Origin: Galerina marginata
Taxonomy: Eukaryota; Basidiomycota; Agaricomycetes; Agaricales; Galerinaceae
Direction: 5' to 3'
Assembly: GCA_023014335.1 (NCBI GenBank)
Contig: JAECYW010000007.1
Location: forward strand, 2,914,001-2,978,000
DNA: 64,000 bases
The notes beneath the pieces were generated by a model. The model saw nothing but the letters and a program-made list of their open reading frames with translations, had not been told where the DNA came from and did not search any database. Positions 25,174 to 36,830 of the stretch are shown piece by piece; positions within the stretch are counted from its first letter, which is position 1; each line of letters opens with the position of its first letter. The translations under genes and the position numbers were made by a program.

Positions 25174-25855
25174 CTATTCACAGTCTTCGCGATCGCTGGC
25201 CTGTAGTACCTGAGAGTTGGTAAATCGAATGCCTTCCATCCGAATTTCTATTTCTGAGTGGCTCATAATGGTGGCAGCCCGTCCCTGGGTAACACGAAAT
25301 ATTATCAAGAATGGTGAAATAACCTAAGTCCATGGTCCTCCTTAGTGATCTCTTCCTTCAAAATAGTTCCAACTCACGCAAACGTGTGGAAAGATAAGCG
25401 TCAAAATGAAACGAGCTGTGGGGTCGGTGGGAGCAATGGGACCAATCACCAGTAGCGCACCAATCCATGCTGCAGCTGTAAAGATAATCAAACCGCAGGA
25501 CTCGATGCACATGGCCATAATTCTAGTATATGGTTTTTCGTGACCGACACCCAGTGTTTTGCGTATGAATCTTTGATGGTAAATTATGCGACCCAGAATC
25601 AACCCTGCAAGGGCAAGGTTGATGATAGGTGTGCAGATAATTGGTAAGCCCGCTATCACATCATCGACAGTGAACCAAACAGATGCCGCAGAAGGCTGAC
25701 TGAGGGTGTATAAGCTCAAGAATTGCTCTCGGAAAAAGTAAAGAATTCCGGAACCTGATTTAAATTAGAGGCCACAATGGCATGTACTGGCAAAGGTATG
25801 CTTACATAGTGAGGTAATGGACAGGAGCAATAGGGCGCAAATCAGCACAATCCGT

Positions 25856-27394
25856 TATGGCGGGGTAAGTGGGGAAGTATTATCCGCGAGAAAATTTTCT
25901 GTTTCCCTGATTTTTTGTTGTTTCTCGGATATTTGCATACTGTTCTCTAATACTATATCTTAAGCCCCATGAAAATAAAACGGCCTTCCCAAAAGCACTG
26001 AGCATTCCCCAGAAGATATTTGGCCATTCCCAAAGAGACTTTGGCTTTCCCAAAAACTTTTATACCTTTCCTGACACTATTTCGCTTTACCAAATCCATT
26101 TTTCGTCATTTCTGAGTGATTTTACCCCCGAAATTTTAAACCCAAAAACATCTCCGTCCCCGTAAACACATTTCCGTGTACCTGCCAAGGACACGGCTAA
26201 TCTCGGCTTGTCAGTCGGGCCTTAAAATTATGCCTGCTTAAAAAGGAAACGGCTTATGGTAGGATGTAGCGCCTGCCGTCCGCAATTCCTGCATTTTGTG
26301 CTCTGTGTCTACCTAGTTCTGATGCCTGCAGGAGAGGCGGTGTTAGTATAGTAGATTTCTTGTATCTACCTGGCTTGCTATTTGTTTATTTACACCAGTT
26401 ACGTGCCTTCAATGCAAATTGCCAGTACAACCTAAAGGTAAGGCTGACGGCCCCAAGCTTACTGCTTAAGGCGGGCTTGGCTAAACACACAGCAAGTATC
26501 AAATTGCTCAGATGAATACCCACCCATACGCATGTGTACCACGCCACCTAGATGTATAAATTGTGTTTTTACGTCCGGGCCGGTCGAAGGCGTGTACGTT
26601 CCTGTTATCGCATGAACCGTACGCGCTTTCGACCGGCCCGGAAGGCGTCGCTGATTCTGCCGTCAATTTTGGTAAATTTGAATGCATTAAAGCAGGAATT
26701 TATGTAGTGGATAGATTTATATAAGCACCAATGCCGGTATTCAATATACTTAGTCGTTAAACTTGGAAAATAGGCCAATTTTTGGAGCCCAAAGGCTGAC
26801 TCAATAAAATCCCGTATATTTCATCGTCCAAGCTGCATCGCCTGCGTTAGTACCTTGGAAAATTGAGGCAAGTAGGTACAAAAAATCTCAGAAGTTTACT
26901 AGACTAATACCGCCTCTGCTGCAGGGACCAGAACTAGGTAGACACAGAGCACAAAATGCAGGAATTGCAGACGGCAGGCGCTACATCCTACCATAAGCCG
27001 TTTCCTTTTTAAGCAGGCATAATTTTAAGGCCCGACTGACAAGCCGAGATTAGCCGTGTCCTTGGCAGGTACACGGAAATGTGTTTACGGGGACGGAGAT
27101 GTTTTTGGGTTTAAAATTTCGGGGGTAAAATCACTCGGAAATGACGAAAAATGGATTTGGTAAAGCGAAATAGTGTCAGGAAAGGTATAAAAGTTTTTGG
27201 GAAAGCCAAAGTCTCTTTGGGAATGGCCAAATATCTTCTGGGGAATGCTCAGTGCTTTTGGGAAGGCCGTTTTATTTTCATGGGGCTTAAGATATAGTAT
27301 TAGAGAACAGTATGCAAATATCCGAGAAACAACAAAAAATTATGGAAACAGAAAATTTTCTCGCGGATAATACTTCCCCACTTACCCCGTCATA
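25856..27394. mobile_element. 1539-bp long-TIR transposable element, copy A
   Basis: The element starts TATGGCGGGGTAAGTGG and ends with the near-exact complement (CCCCGTCATA). The two arms are inverted repeats of roughly 520-530 bp (about 25856-26385 against 26860-27394) around a 470-bp centre. The 6-bp duplication ATCCGT flanks it at 25850-25855 and 27395-27400. A second copy of exactly the same length lies at 60277-61815, flanked by ATATAA. The centre contains a hairpin with 14-base arms (CCGGGCCGGTCGAA, about 26576-26641). There is no transposase frame, so it is non-autonomous. The superfamily is uncertain: 6-bp duplications with such long arms do not fit the common fungal groups neatly. 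Confidence 0.92.
26576..26641. repeat. Central hairpin inside the long-TIR element (copy A)
   Basis: Arms CCGGGCCGGTCGAA and TTCGACCGGCCCGG are separated by about 38 bases, which contain a smaller inverted pair (GTACG/CGTAC). The identical structure recurs in copy B at about 60997-61062. It is the most GC-rich part of the element. Confidence 0.7.
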
Positions 27395-27922
27395 ATCCGT
27401 ATCACCCGTGATACGCCTCTATAAAGTACGAAGCAGCGCCACACCTTTTCAGTTTCAATGACACGGAAAGGGGAATTGTCACCAAATTTTTTAGACGATT
27501 CAGAATCAATGACTCACCATGAAACCATCTGCACCCCAAATTGTAAAAGGGAGGCCATAGGTATCGTCCGGTGGTTGGTACGAGTCGGACCCCGAGTAAT
27601 AATTGAGGATGGGAATGCGAGACCCGCCGACGAGGTAGGAATTGGAGTAATAAAGCTCAATAACGATTGTAAGGGTGGCCATAAGAAGCATGCATACGAG
27701 GTAGCCGAATAAAAACCTCAGCATGCCCTTCGAATACATTTGTTTCTGGGTTGCCGTTAATTTCCTGAGTCGCCAAAAACACTTCCCAAAAAGATTGAGA
27801 ACGATGCCATAAAATATAGCGGATACAACTGTTGCACTGAAATAGGGCCTATATGCGGGCGAGTATTCGAGAAAAATAGACACTATAGCAATGGGATCCA
27901 CAGAGTCTCTAGTGAAAAACAT

Positions 27923-28567
27923 GTTGCGGGACAGGGATTCACCCTCAGAGAAATCAAACGATCCTTAAATACGGATGGCATGGTTTCATCAAAGCTGGCG
28001 TTGTTCATAGAATCGTAGTAGACTGTCGGTCTCAACGGAGCAGGTTTCAGCGATGGTTCTACTTGCGACGGGCATGTATCACTCTCAGAACTCTCAGATC
28101 GCGTTTGATTTCGTCCGGGATACTTGGTCAGTCGGCGAAGGCGACTTTTTGCATCAGTCTGGCGGATCATATATATCCCTGCTCATCAAATATCTGAGAA
28201 AGATGTCCAGAATAATGGGTTGAGGAAGGGGCTATGAGTCTGAAACACTGGGAGTAAGCTCGGGCAACAGCTTTCAGTGATGGAGCTGACAGCACTCTTG
28301 CAGTGCGAGTGTAGAAAAATCATTGACATTGGTAAAACTTCCTTTTGTGATTCTCCTGTTGATTGTAGCTGTGTTTTTGTTTTGGGGTTTGAGCTCAGCT
28401 GTGACTCCGAGCTCAGTATGCTATTGTGAAGAATGGAAACCCTGAACGACCTCACAAAGTCCGAGTGATAGGACCATAAGATGTAATATTAGAATCAGTC
28501 AGTGAGTATCCCTCAGATATATAATTGGACAACAACCACAGTGAAAAGTTGCCAGCTTGTAAACGCT
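27923..28567. promoter_or_regulatory. Shared upstream region of two head-to-head membrane-protein paralogues
   Basis: About 645 bp separate the two divergent start codons (27922 minus, 28568 plus). No clear TATA box or other motif could be identified, so the regulatory role is inferred from position only. Confidence 0.3.
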
Positions 28568-29621
28568 ATGGAGTGTTTCTATTCAACTGACGGTACTTGT
28601 CTAGACGACGAAGCTCGCGACGCTATACTGAATGCTTTTGTTCAATATCAGCGTCAAATTCCTGGCATTATTTTCTCTGGTTTGATTTACAGCGTTGTCT
28701 TCGTCAAGTGCTTTGACCTCTCTTCACAATCATTATGGGCAAAAAAACGAGGATGGAATCGAAAACTGTCTTTGCTCTCCACCTTAACTATATCGATGGT
28801 CCTGCTAAGCACCTTCTCAGTGGTCCAGGGGATCATGTACTTGCAAAATAGGGCATTATTGGTTGTATTTGGTTTTGATGCATTGCCGAAAGACCTCAGG
28901 ATGGGCGACGCGTTAATTGGTTTGGGAATACCAATATCCCTTCCGTTGAACGTTTGGGGGGCAAACACTTGCACGGGAAGTTATCTTCCCATCTGCATTT
29001 TATTCGTTCGGACAGCTCACGTATCCGGAAACAGATCTGGCGTTGTTAGGTTTTCATTCAAGGACGACTCAAAGCTCGATGGATTCGACTATTGATCAAG
29101 TTTTGTCTATCACTAATTGCACTGGGGTCATTTGGTGAGTTCTTATCCTGTCTTTCAATAGTCTGAATATAATAACTTGTTTAGCCGGAGGAATCCTCTT
29201 CTTTTTACAGGTTTCAACGAAACCGTTATCCAAAGGACAAACCCCACGAATACCAATCCTCTCATCCGTTATCAATATCTTTCTCCCAGCTTTTGAAATC
29301 CTCCTTCAGTTAAATCAACGGAGGAGGGATGCAACAAGCGGTCCTCAGCCTGCACCAAAAATGACATACGTCGATGCTTTATCCATTTTCATTGAATCAA
29401 GCGCCCCGGTCATGCTCACAAGTATGGTCCACATTTTCCTGTCATATTTGTCGCCAACTTGGTCGGTATTAACAATTCAACTACTCCCCCAAATTTGTGT
29501 AAGCCATCCAATCACTATATTTCAGCCGACCACGCTGATTTTAATTGATGAATTCAGGCTCTCTGTCCTCTTTACATTCTTGAGAGTATCCTCAGGTCTC
29601 GACGTAGCATCCGCCAAGTGA
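28568..29621 (+). pseudogene. Seven-TM-like membrane protein paralogue with several lesions
   Basis: Exon-like segments 28568-28975, 29035-29134, 29185-29498 and about 29560-29621 correspond one to one, with matching phases for the first three, to the exons of the gene at 25174-27922. Shared landmarks are a VWGAN segment before the first intron, IWRC after it, GSF at the second intron, MTYVDALSIFIESSAPVM and a final LRVSSG block. Three defects are visible. The expected first donor reads GGAAGT at 28976 where GTAAGT would be expected. TAG at 29047-29049 follows IWRC. The last exon is in the wrong frame unless an unusual acceptor is used. Sequence divergence from its neighbour is high, so this is an old inverted duplicate rather than a fresh one. 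I infer a pseudogene; start ATG taken at 28568 by alignment. Confidence 0.75.
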
Positions 29622-29846
29622 ACCCGAGCCAAAGTCTCAGCCGTACCCCTTTCTAAAATTTCTCATTTTGCGTAGCCTTTCTTCCGTCTGAATCACAGCT
29701 ATGCATTTTTCTTTCATGAATGATTCGTACCAGTTATGTTTTAGGACATCCCTATTTATTTAGAATCTATTGGTTGTTGAAGCCTATTTATATGTCGATT
29801 ATTACATCTTCTGTGGTGTAGCTCAAACGAGAGGTACTCCTTGAAA

Positions 29847-32348
29847 CTATAAATTCTCCATTTCAATTCTTTCCAGGTACTCGGCGATCGCATCTCTGGC
29901 TTTCTTTGTCGCCGTCTTAAACGTGGAAAGCCGAAGAGCACGGGCCACTTGAGCTGCTTGTTTTGCAAGTTCCTCCGATTCATTCGATGTAGCGAGGAAA
30001 AACGGAAGGCAATCAAGGGCGAAATAAAGAGCTTCGGATCGTATCAGTTCAAACCTTTTATTTTGATTCATAAGCCTTGCCGCCAATGTGCCTTCGTTCG
30101 TATGTTGTTTTCTCCATGTCCACGGTAAGTTTCGCCGCATTTTGATTGTTTTCTGATCACATCCTGGTGGCAACCTCGGCGAACAAAGTTTACCAAGATA
30201 TATCAGGCATTGCGAGGCTGCTGTTGCGTATCTTGTACCGTCTAATGCATACTCCATTGAAAGTGTTGGATCCTCCAGGAAGTCGACGATCAGTCGTCGG
30301 TATTCATCCAGATAATAGAATTGGATTTGGGGTTGGACAAGTTTCAAACCATGGAAGTCAATATCCTTTTGATGCCGATTGAGATGGAACAAGTGATCCC
30401 GAATCGCGTTCAGGTGTATTGCCCATGCACGGTCCCTGAGTGGGCGATTAAAAACTGCAACTAGAAAAGTTAAAGTTTTATCCTCGTAGTACTTGGCCAG
30501 ATGGTGCTTGAGGTATCGGTGAAATGGTTTGAGTTTCTCGGCATAGAGTGACTTCCCTCCGTCAAATTTCTAGTTAAATTTCAGCTGGTAACAGGTTGGA
30601 ATCGGTGAAATAACTCACAACTATTTTGAGCCAGGAAAAAAGGGAAGGCATGAACGCTACGTTGTAACTGGAGAACGGTCGAATTATGTGCTCGACTGGA
30701 ATATTCTTTTTAAGAGCGGTTGTATAGATGGGCTCGAGGGAGAATTCTTGAATTGCTTCCTCCAGTCTCTGACTGAGCACTGCGTCAGAAATATTATGGG
30801 AAATGAACCGCATCGCCTCTGAATCAATCATCAGTGAAGACTGAAGTTGATCTGATCGAAATAGACGTTGATTAATTACTCATGTTCATGAGAATTCTTT
30901 GTCGACGCTTACCAGACATGAACCGGAGGCAGCTCTGCAAATGTTCATTCCGCTTCGAGTTGATATCGGTAAAGAAGTTCTTCGAGCGGTTTTCGTCGAG
31001 GAGAAAGTCAGATAAGGACGCGTGCAAAATGCGTAGCTCATCGGTTTGAGCGCTCGTATTCCTAACCTGACTGACAATTGATCCCAGGTCGCAAAGGAGT
31101 ATTTCAGTTTCCCCGGGCGGGTTCCAGGGAAAGAATTCGTTCTACATCCCGAGCAGGATACGAGTCGAGCAATAGAAAGCTCAAGACATGAAGCACGGGT
31201 TCGATTTCTTCGACAGAAAGTAGAATATGCATATAGAGAGCGTCCAATTCTGCAAATGGCAGGTCCCGACCGGCGGAACGTAGGTTTAGTATCACATTGA
31301 GTCGGTCTGGCGGCCTGTGTCGCGGGGATATCACATACTTGATTACAGTAGAAGCATAGATAAACTGGCCGGAGGACCTTTTGACAAGTGACTTAATGAC
31401 TTCGCCTCCCGGCCATGAAGAAGGGATAAATTGTTTTAAGGGGTGGCTTTGCTTGATGTTGTCAAATTTCTCGCGAAAAAACAATCGGATATCTTCGTTA
31501 GGACGAAATGAATCGTCTAGCTTTACTTTGGTGAGAATCGACGCGAGTTCCGCCGAGTTCAGTGCAGTTGAAATCTCGTAGTCAGGTCGACTACAGATTA
31601 AGAACTTTAAGGGAATTTGACGTCGAAGCAAAGCGTCTGAAATTAAGTCGAGGATTGACACCTGAGTTTGGCGATCAATGCATTCATCAAGTCCGTCAAC
31701 GAGAACCAATCTGGGAGAATTTATTCCGAATACGTATCCAGAATCTATGAGGCTTTGAAGAGGATCGACAATGAGTGCCGTGAATTGCGTCGATAGAGAT
31801 CGGGTAAAGATAAGGGGATCACGGTCAATGGCTTTGAGTATTAGCGGTCGGGTTGAAGGAAGGATGGTAGACATTTGGTATGCGATTGTGGCGAGGAAGT
31901 AGCGACTGTTATTTCTAAATGGATCCGTTCTCGAAAAGAAGAAAGTCGCGAGGAGGTCGCCGTTGACCGAGCAGAGCTCAGCAATGCTTTGAGCGATGGC
32001 AGATTTTCCGACGCCAGCAGATCCATAAAGCCATATAATAAAGGTGTTGAGCGCTTGAACATCCAAGCCCGTAACCCAGTCCATGATCCTCTGTTGGACT
32101 GCAACCCGTGTGTTTGGATGACATCTCGGTGGGTCCAACCGCTCGCCCGAGTTATGAAACGCGGCTGGTGCAACGTGTTCCTTTAGTAGTTCAAAGCCAT
32201 CTACCAGTACCAGCTTGTCAATAGACAGCCTTTTGAGTGATATTATTGTACCTTTCGCGGTGTGGTAGTGAAATTGCCGGTTGTCATTTTGGTGATTTTG
32301 ATGGGTGAAGGATCCACCGGTAACCAAAATGTGTGAACTGCTGAACAT
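29847..32348 (-). pseudogene. nwd2-like NACHT-domain NTPase with one frameshift
   Basis: Complement of exons 30913-32348, 30619-30851 and 29847-30569; introns 61 and 49 bp. The N-terminus has the usual Agaricomycete leader (VTGGSF) and the LKEHVAPAAFHNSGER block preceding the NACHT domain. The P-loop is YGSAGVGKSAIAQ (about residues 108-120) and Walker B is RLVLVDGLDEC (213-223). Further conserved blocks are FFFSRTDPFRNN, LICSRPDYEIS, SSWPGGEVI and SSGQFIYASTVIKYV. One extra C in the run near 31111-31123 shifts the frame, giving TGA at 31106-31104. Beyond it the shifted frame continues cleanly (ETEILLCDLGSIV, RILHASLSDFLLDE) through both further exons to TAA or TAG near 29847. If the base is an assembly error the gene encodes about 796 residues. 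No ankyrin, TPR or WD40 repeats are visible at the C-terminus. These proteins are NLR-like signal-transduction ATPases. Confidence 0.82.
31108..31126 (-). other. Frameshift site in the NACHT gene
   Basis: The minus strand reads CCCGCCCGGGGAAACTG. Reading stays with the conserved frame only if one C or G of this run is removed. Homopolymer-like context makes either a genuine mutation or a sequencing error possible. Confidence 0.65.
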
Positions 32349-33530
32349 TAAATAACTAGTGGGTGATACGGTAGGATACTGGAAATTTCGTCGAGTTAGT
32401 CAAAGACGTGGGCCACGCTCTGGGTAAGCCAGGAGCGCCAGGAGTGAGAGGGAGGAAGCGCTTACTTACTCGAGTATCTTTGATTCTTTCAGATAAGATC
32501 CGCTTCTGAGTCTGAAAATCGCCGTGGGAATGAACTGCACAGTTGAAAATGACACGTTGGCATAACTTGACAGGAGGCTGATTCCTTCATCACTGTTCTT
32601 CTTCCATTCTACATCGTGTCTAAGACTCTAAGATGCTGTTCACTCGTATTATCAACGCCTTACCTTTAGCCTTTGAATGTGTCTTCGTAACCGATATCTC
32701 GACTCTTATGGGCACTGGTACACCTCTCTCTGTTTTAACATGGGTGTCGAGACCTGGTGCTGCGGTTCCACACAGGTGCCGCCGGCTTGCAGTCGGCTGC
32801 AGGCCGTCGTGCACTTACCAGGGGGGAGGACTCCTAACGTTCTGGAGGCCGCCGGCCTCGCTGATGATGGGTTGTTTCTCTAGGTTCTGTCCTGCATGTG
32901 CAACTTCCTTGTGTTTTGATGAATTACAGCCCTTACCTCCTATCTCTAATTACGTCTATTCTCTCATTTTCCGAACGCTATACCACTACAAGTCCCACTG
33001 ACACTCCCAGTCTCAAGGGATTCACCATCGCTTTCCTACTTCCCAATCTAACTTTCGAGCCACTCAATGTTTACTAGGCACATCGAAACTTGGTGCTTGT
33101 TTTCCTCACGGGTATCACACGCTGAATCTCAGGTCCGGCCGTCGTTCATGAGCAGAAGCTCGTGCTTGCCTCATACATGGGGTACGGACTTCTGGCGTTC
33201 TGGTAAACGCCGACCTCGACGATGGCCGGCCATGCGGGGGCCGTCAGCTGCGGCTGCTCATGGGGATCACGATTTCGTGCAATGTCTTCTCCGGGCTAGA
33301 TAATACCTGTGAACTTTAACGCCCTGCTTTAAAGCTTCCGGTTTACCCTACTTGGATTTTCGTAATAGGGTATTGGTTTAATATCATTTGATTGGAGGTT
33401 CGAGCACTCAAAGCATGTTAATCAAATTCCGCGGGTTTCAAGAACGTCGTCAGTCTCACGTTTGATTAATTGCATTCCAGGGGGACGTTTCGTGAGTTCT
33501 TCCGCACTTAACATAATCTGCAGAGCGACC
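32349..33530 (+). repeat. Dispersed repeat family, copy 2
   Basis: It contains VELVKDVGHALG just before a degraded donor (about 32383-32430), GATAAGATC at about 32491, GAACTGCACAGTTG, and a start-like ATG at 32633. That ATG opens a hydrophobic leader ending DISTLMGTG before GTACAC. Later pieces include TWCCGSTQVPPACSRL (about 32740-32810) and a 3' block at 33070-33530 that recurs at 36380-36830 in copy 3. Splice-like borders recur at the same places in other copies, suggesting a once spliced gene. Frames are interrupted. Confidence 0.55.
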
Positions 33531-33539
33531 GCGTTGCAT

Positions 33540-34075
33540 TTTCAACGTGTATGGTCAATACAAGAAAAATCAGTCACGCGTCGGCAGCATGGAGCTTTAT
33601 AGTAAAGTTCTTTCAAGATATTTAGGATACTGCTCAAAACTCACCACGGCCGATGTTAAGGTGCTGGCCAATCATCGCGTCCTCATTTCGTCTTCTACCT
33701 CAATAGCATCTTTAAAGATCTTCCAGAGGATACCATCTTCACTATGCTTTCGTTACTCTCGACAATCCGGTATGTGACATTCACCTCCTTGGATTTCAAT
33801 ACGTGTTATATTCCTGAGGTATCCGAATCCGGTCTGCCGATGTGGATCGACTCTCTCAATTCCATTAACGAGCTCGTCGTTAGTTGGCCAACACTCCAGT
33901 TTCTAAACAAGAGCCAAGCCACGTCCCCAATCGCTATAAATGCCCAAACTTACGATCATCCGTGTTCGTATGGGCCATTATGTGAAACATGCATTGATTG
34001 CATTGGCAAACTTCCTCGATTCTCTGATCAAGATCAATATTTCGATACATGGGATTATTGTTAGAATTCCGCGTT
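33540..34075 (+). pseudogene. F-box/LRR-like fragment (tentative)
   Basis: One frame reads FKDLPEDTIFTMLSLL and continues with alternating hydrophobic residues (YVTFTSLDF, INELVVSWPTLQFL), suggestive of an F-box/LRR-type protein of mushrooms. It is open at 33700-34064 but joins to nothing upstream without a frameshift. It could be a relic caught between repeat copies 2 and 3. Weak evidence. Confidence 0.2.
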
Positions 34076-34199
34076 CTAACCGTAACCTTCTCAAAAGGTT
34101 TGAGGGTCTGAGGATGCAGACGTGGTCCCCCAAACCTTCATCTCGGAGCATGATTTCCCGGAATTACTTTCTAAAATGATGTGGAGTCAATTGATATTA

Positions 34200-36830
34200 C
34201 ACGTCTTATTTGTGTGTTCAATGGTACCAGCTAGAGTAAACGTACCTATCGTCTTTGGATTGACAATGAATACTTGAACGTGAGCCAAACCGCGGTTAAA
34301 AATCAAAACATAGAATTCTCTGAGGAAACCGCGTGAGCAAGTTGCCTCCATCTTCGTCGAGAATCGCAGGACAGATTGGTATCTGCAGGTTAGTTTCTGG
34401 GAGGACCCTTGCTTGTAAAAGTCTAGTGGGGCCAAGCAATAAAACTGAGGCATAAGCCGCGCCTTCCATACTCGAGTAGCTGCGGAAAAAGCGGTGAATG
34501 GCGGATGGGAGCAACAGGAAGAACCGTAGGTCCGTCCAGAGCTTAGATGGATAGGCAAGTCAAGAGACAATAGCTCGTTGTATGACGACCTGAATTCGGA
34601 GACCAAGTCGGCCGAAAGACACAGACTATTGAAGATGTCGTGACTTGCTAGGTCACGGATGTTTTTCTCGGTGAGGCATTCGGAACGACAGGGGTACGAT
34701 AAGTTTGCTGATGGAACGAACCAAGAAAGAAGTTTGAAAAGGGGGAAGTGGGGCCCAAAGTGTTCGTTGGGGTAGTTCGGCGCTGGCACTGTGAAACCTC
34801 GTAGGACTGCCCAACGCACATGGACACCGAGAGCGCAGTTGCTCAAAACCATGTACAATCAACGAGGTTCAAACCTTGTACACCGAGTGAAGCGGTAGGA
34901 TTGGAACCTTCGTCGATGTAGTCAAAGACATAGAGCGCGCTCTCGGTAAGTCAGGCGCACCAGGGACTCGGGAGTGAAGGAAGGAAGAAGGGTCGCAGTT
35001 ATCTCTGAGTCTGAGATAAGATCGCTTGCTAATCATCGTGGGAATGAACTGTACAGTTGACGCGTTGCCGGGAGGCTGAATTCAACGCTCCCGTCATCAC
35101 CGTTCCTCCTCCAGTCTACAACGTGTCTACGCTGCTGTTCACTCGTGTTATCAACGCCTTCTTTTTCCGTTGAATGTGTCTCCATACCTGATGGTTTGAC
35201 TCTTATTGGCCCCGGTACGCGTTTTTCTGTGCTTTTGGTATGTTTTTGAATGGCATTTGATGCTCGATGATCGTTTGTGTCTAGACAGATTCTTGGGTAT
35301 AAACGCGTCGTTTTAAACACGGGCGACGTCGATGGGCTCTAAAAAGCTCGAGACGCGTTTCTCTTATGCCTGAGTACGCGATTTCCTTCTGTCTTTTACT
35401 CTTGCTGACTGTTTTCTGTCACAGCTCTCTCCCAGAGGGACGCATTTGGATGGCCTAAAATATTATCAATGTTAGCTTGTCGTAACCATTCCTCCCTCTT
35501 TTGGTCTGAATGTATCTTCATAGCTGCTGTCTCGGCTCTTATAGGCACCGGTATGGATTTCTCTGCGCTTTTCGTTCGTTTTCTGGATGGTATTTGATGA
35601 TCATCTGCGTCTGTCCAGATTCCCGGTCAGAAGCGTGCTATTTTGGAGATGCGCGGCATCGGTGTGCTGTAAGGGCGTGCTCCTGCTATTGCTGGGTACG
35701 CCATTCCCTTCTTCCTTGCCGGCTTTCTGACCGGTGGACCTTGCAGCTTTACCATAAGCTAAAGGCAGTTCAAAGAGTCGCACTATAGGTATGTCGAATG
35801 TCTTCGACATTTGCCTGTGATCCGTGCTTATCTATAGGGTCCTTATATGGCTCTTAGATAATTATTGTCGCCGCCTGCCGCTTTTTCTTTCTGAGGAGAT
35901 TCAAACTGTGATCCATCTAAGAGACACTAAGTGTGTATCACTTCACGACTTCGCCTCATTTGTTTGATCGTCATCGCTCACGTCTGCCTAGATATATGCG
36001 CTCCAACCTCACGTCCTGATGAATCACTGCCGACCTGCCACCATTGGAAGTCAAGAAAGTAGGTATTACTCCAATTCTTCCTATGGATTTCGCTTGCTTA
36101 TCAGTCGCAGATTGTTTCTGATGATGGATAGAATGTGCATTCGACAACCGTGCTTATCATTTGTAGATGAAAGAGATGATAAAGCAATTAGTACGACTGC
36201 CGTGCTATTTGTACCATTCAACATGTCTCGAGGCTTGGTGCTGTGGTTCCCCACAGGTGCCGCCGAGTTCAAGCAGACTACTAGCTGTCGGTCTTGGACA
36301 GAAGACGTTAATCGTACGCGATTCTCCCTCAGTTTCTGATTCCCAGATTTGGTTTCCGAGCCATAAGCGCTTTGAGATTCGGTGCTGGATTTCCTCGCAG
36401 GTATGTATCACCCGATGGAGGTCGGATGGGGGCCGTTCTTCATGGTTCCCTCATGTACGAAGTAAGGACTCCTGGCGTTTTGGTGAACGCCGGCCTCGGT
36501 TATGACGGGTTGTGCGGGTGGCATCGACTGCGGCTATCATTTTCAGCTCAGGGGAGTTACGAACTCGTTCAACGTCTTCTCTGGGCTAGACAACAACCTG
36601 TGAACTTTAACGTTCTGCTTTAAAGCTTTGGGTTTACACTACTTGGATTTTTTCGTAATAGGGCACTGATTTAATCATCATTTGCTTGGAAGTTCGAGCT
36701 CTCAAGGCGTGTTAATCAAATTCCGCGGGTTTCAAGCACGTCGTCAGTCTTACGATCGATTAGTTGCATCCCAGGGAGACGTTTCCCAATTTCTTCCGCA
36801 CTTACCCTAATCTGCAGAGCGACCTATTCT
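34200..36830 (+). repeat. Dispersed repeat family, copy 3
   Basis: The left part is a minus-strand coding-like relic (34187-34858) that starts near the motif NCALGVHVRW. The centre carries CACCGAGAGCGC and its inverse GCGCTCTCGGT, then VDVVKDIERALG before a GTAAGT donor, GATAAG 35015-35020 and the palindrome AACTGTACAGTT 35047-35058. The right part holds the leader/second-exon block twice (about 35140-35370 and 35500-35700) and the WCCGSPQVPPSSSRL block at about 36235-36290. This copy is the longest and most complete. Confidence 0.6.

Larger units (their letters stand above)
25174..27922 (-). pseudogene. Fungal seven-TM-like membrane protein, coding exon split by a transposon
   Basis: Complement of exons 27518-27922, 27395-27444 joined to 25806-25849, 25378-25754 and 25174-25323. 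With the 1539-bp element (25856-27394) and one copy of its 6-bp duplication removed, all phases agree and the product would be 341 residues with no stop. Family landmarks are the start helix SATVVSAIFYGIVLNLFG, the IWGADGFM / VWRCFVLYR junction, the VIRIVLICALLLL helix (where the element sits), a PIINLALAGLILGRIIYH helix, AMCIESCGLIIFTAAAW and the end block ISPFLIIFRVTQGRA. These belong to a large Agaricomycete family of predicted multi-pass plasma-membrane proteins of unknown function. Apart from the insertion the gene looks intact, so the disruption seems recent. A related copy lies head-to-head at 28568. Confidence 0.85.
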
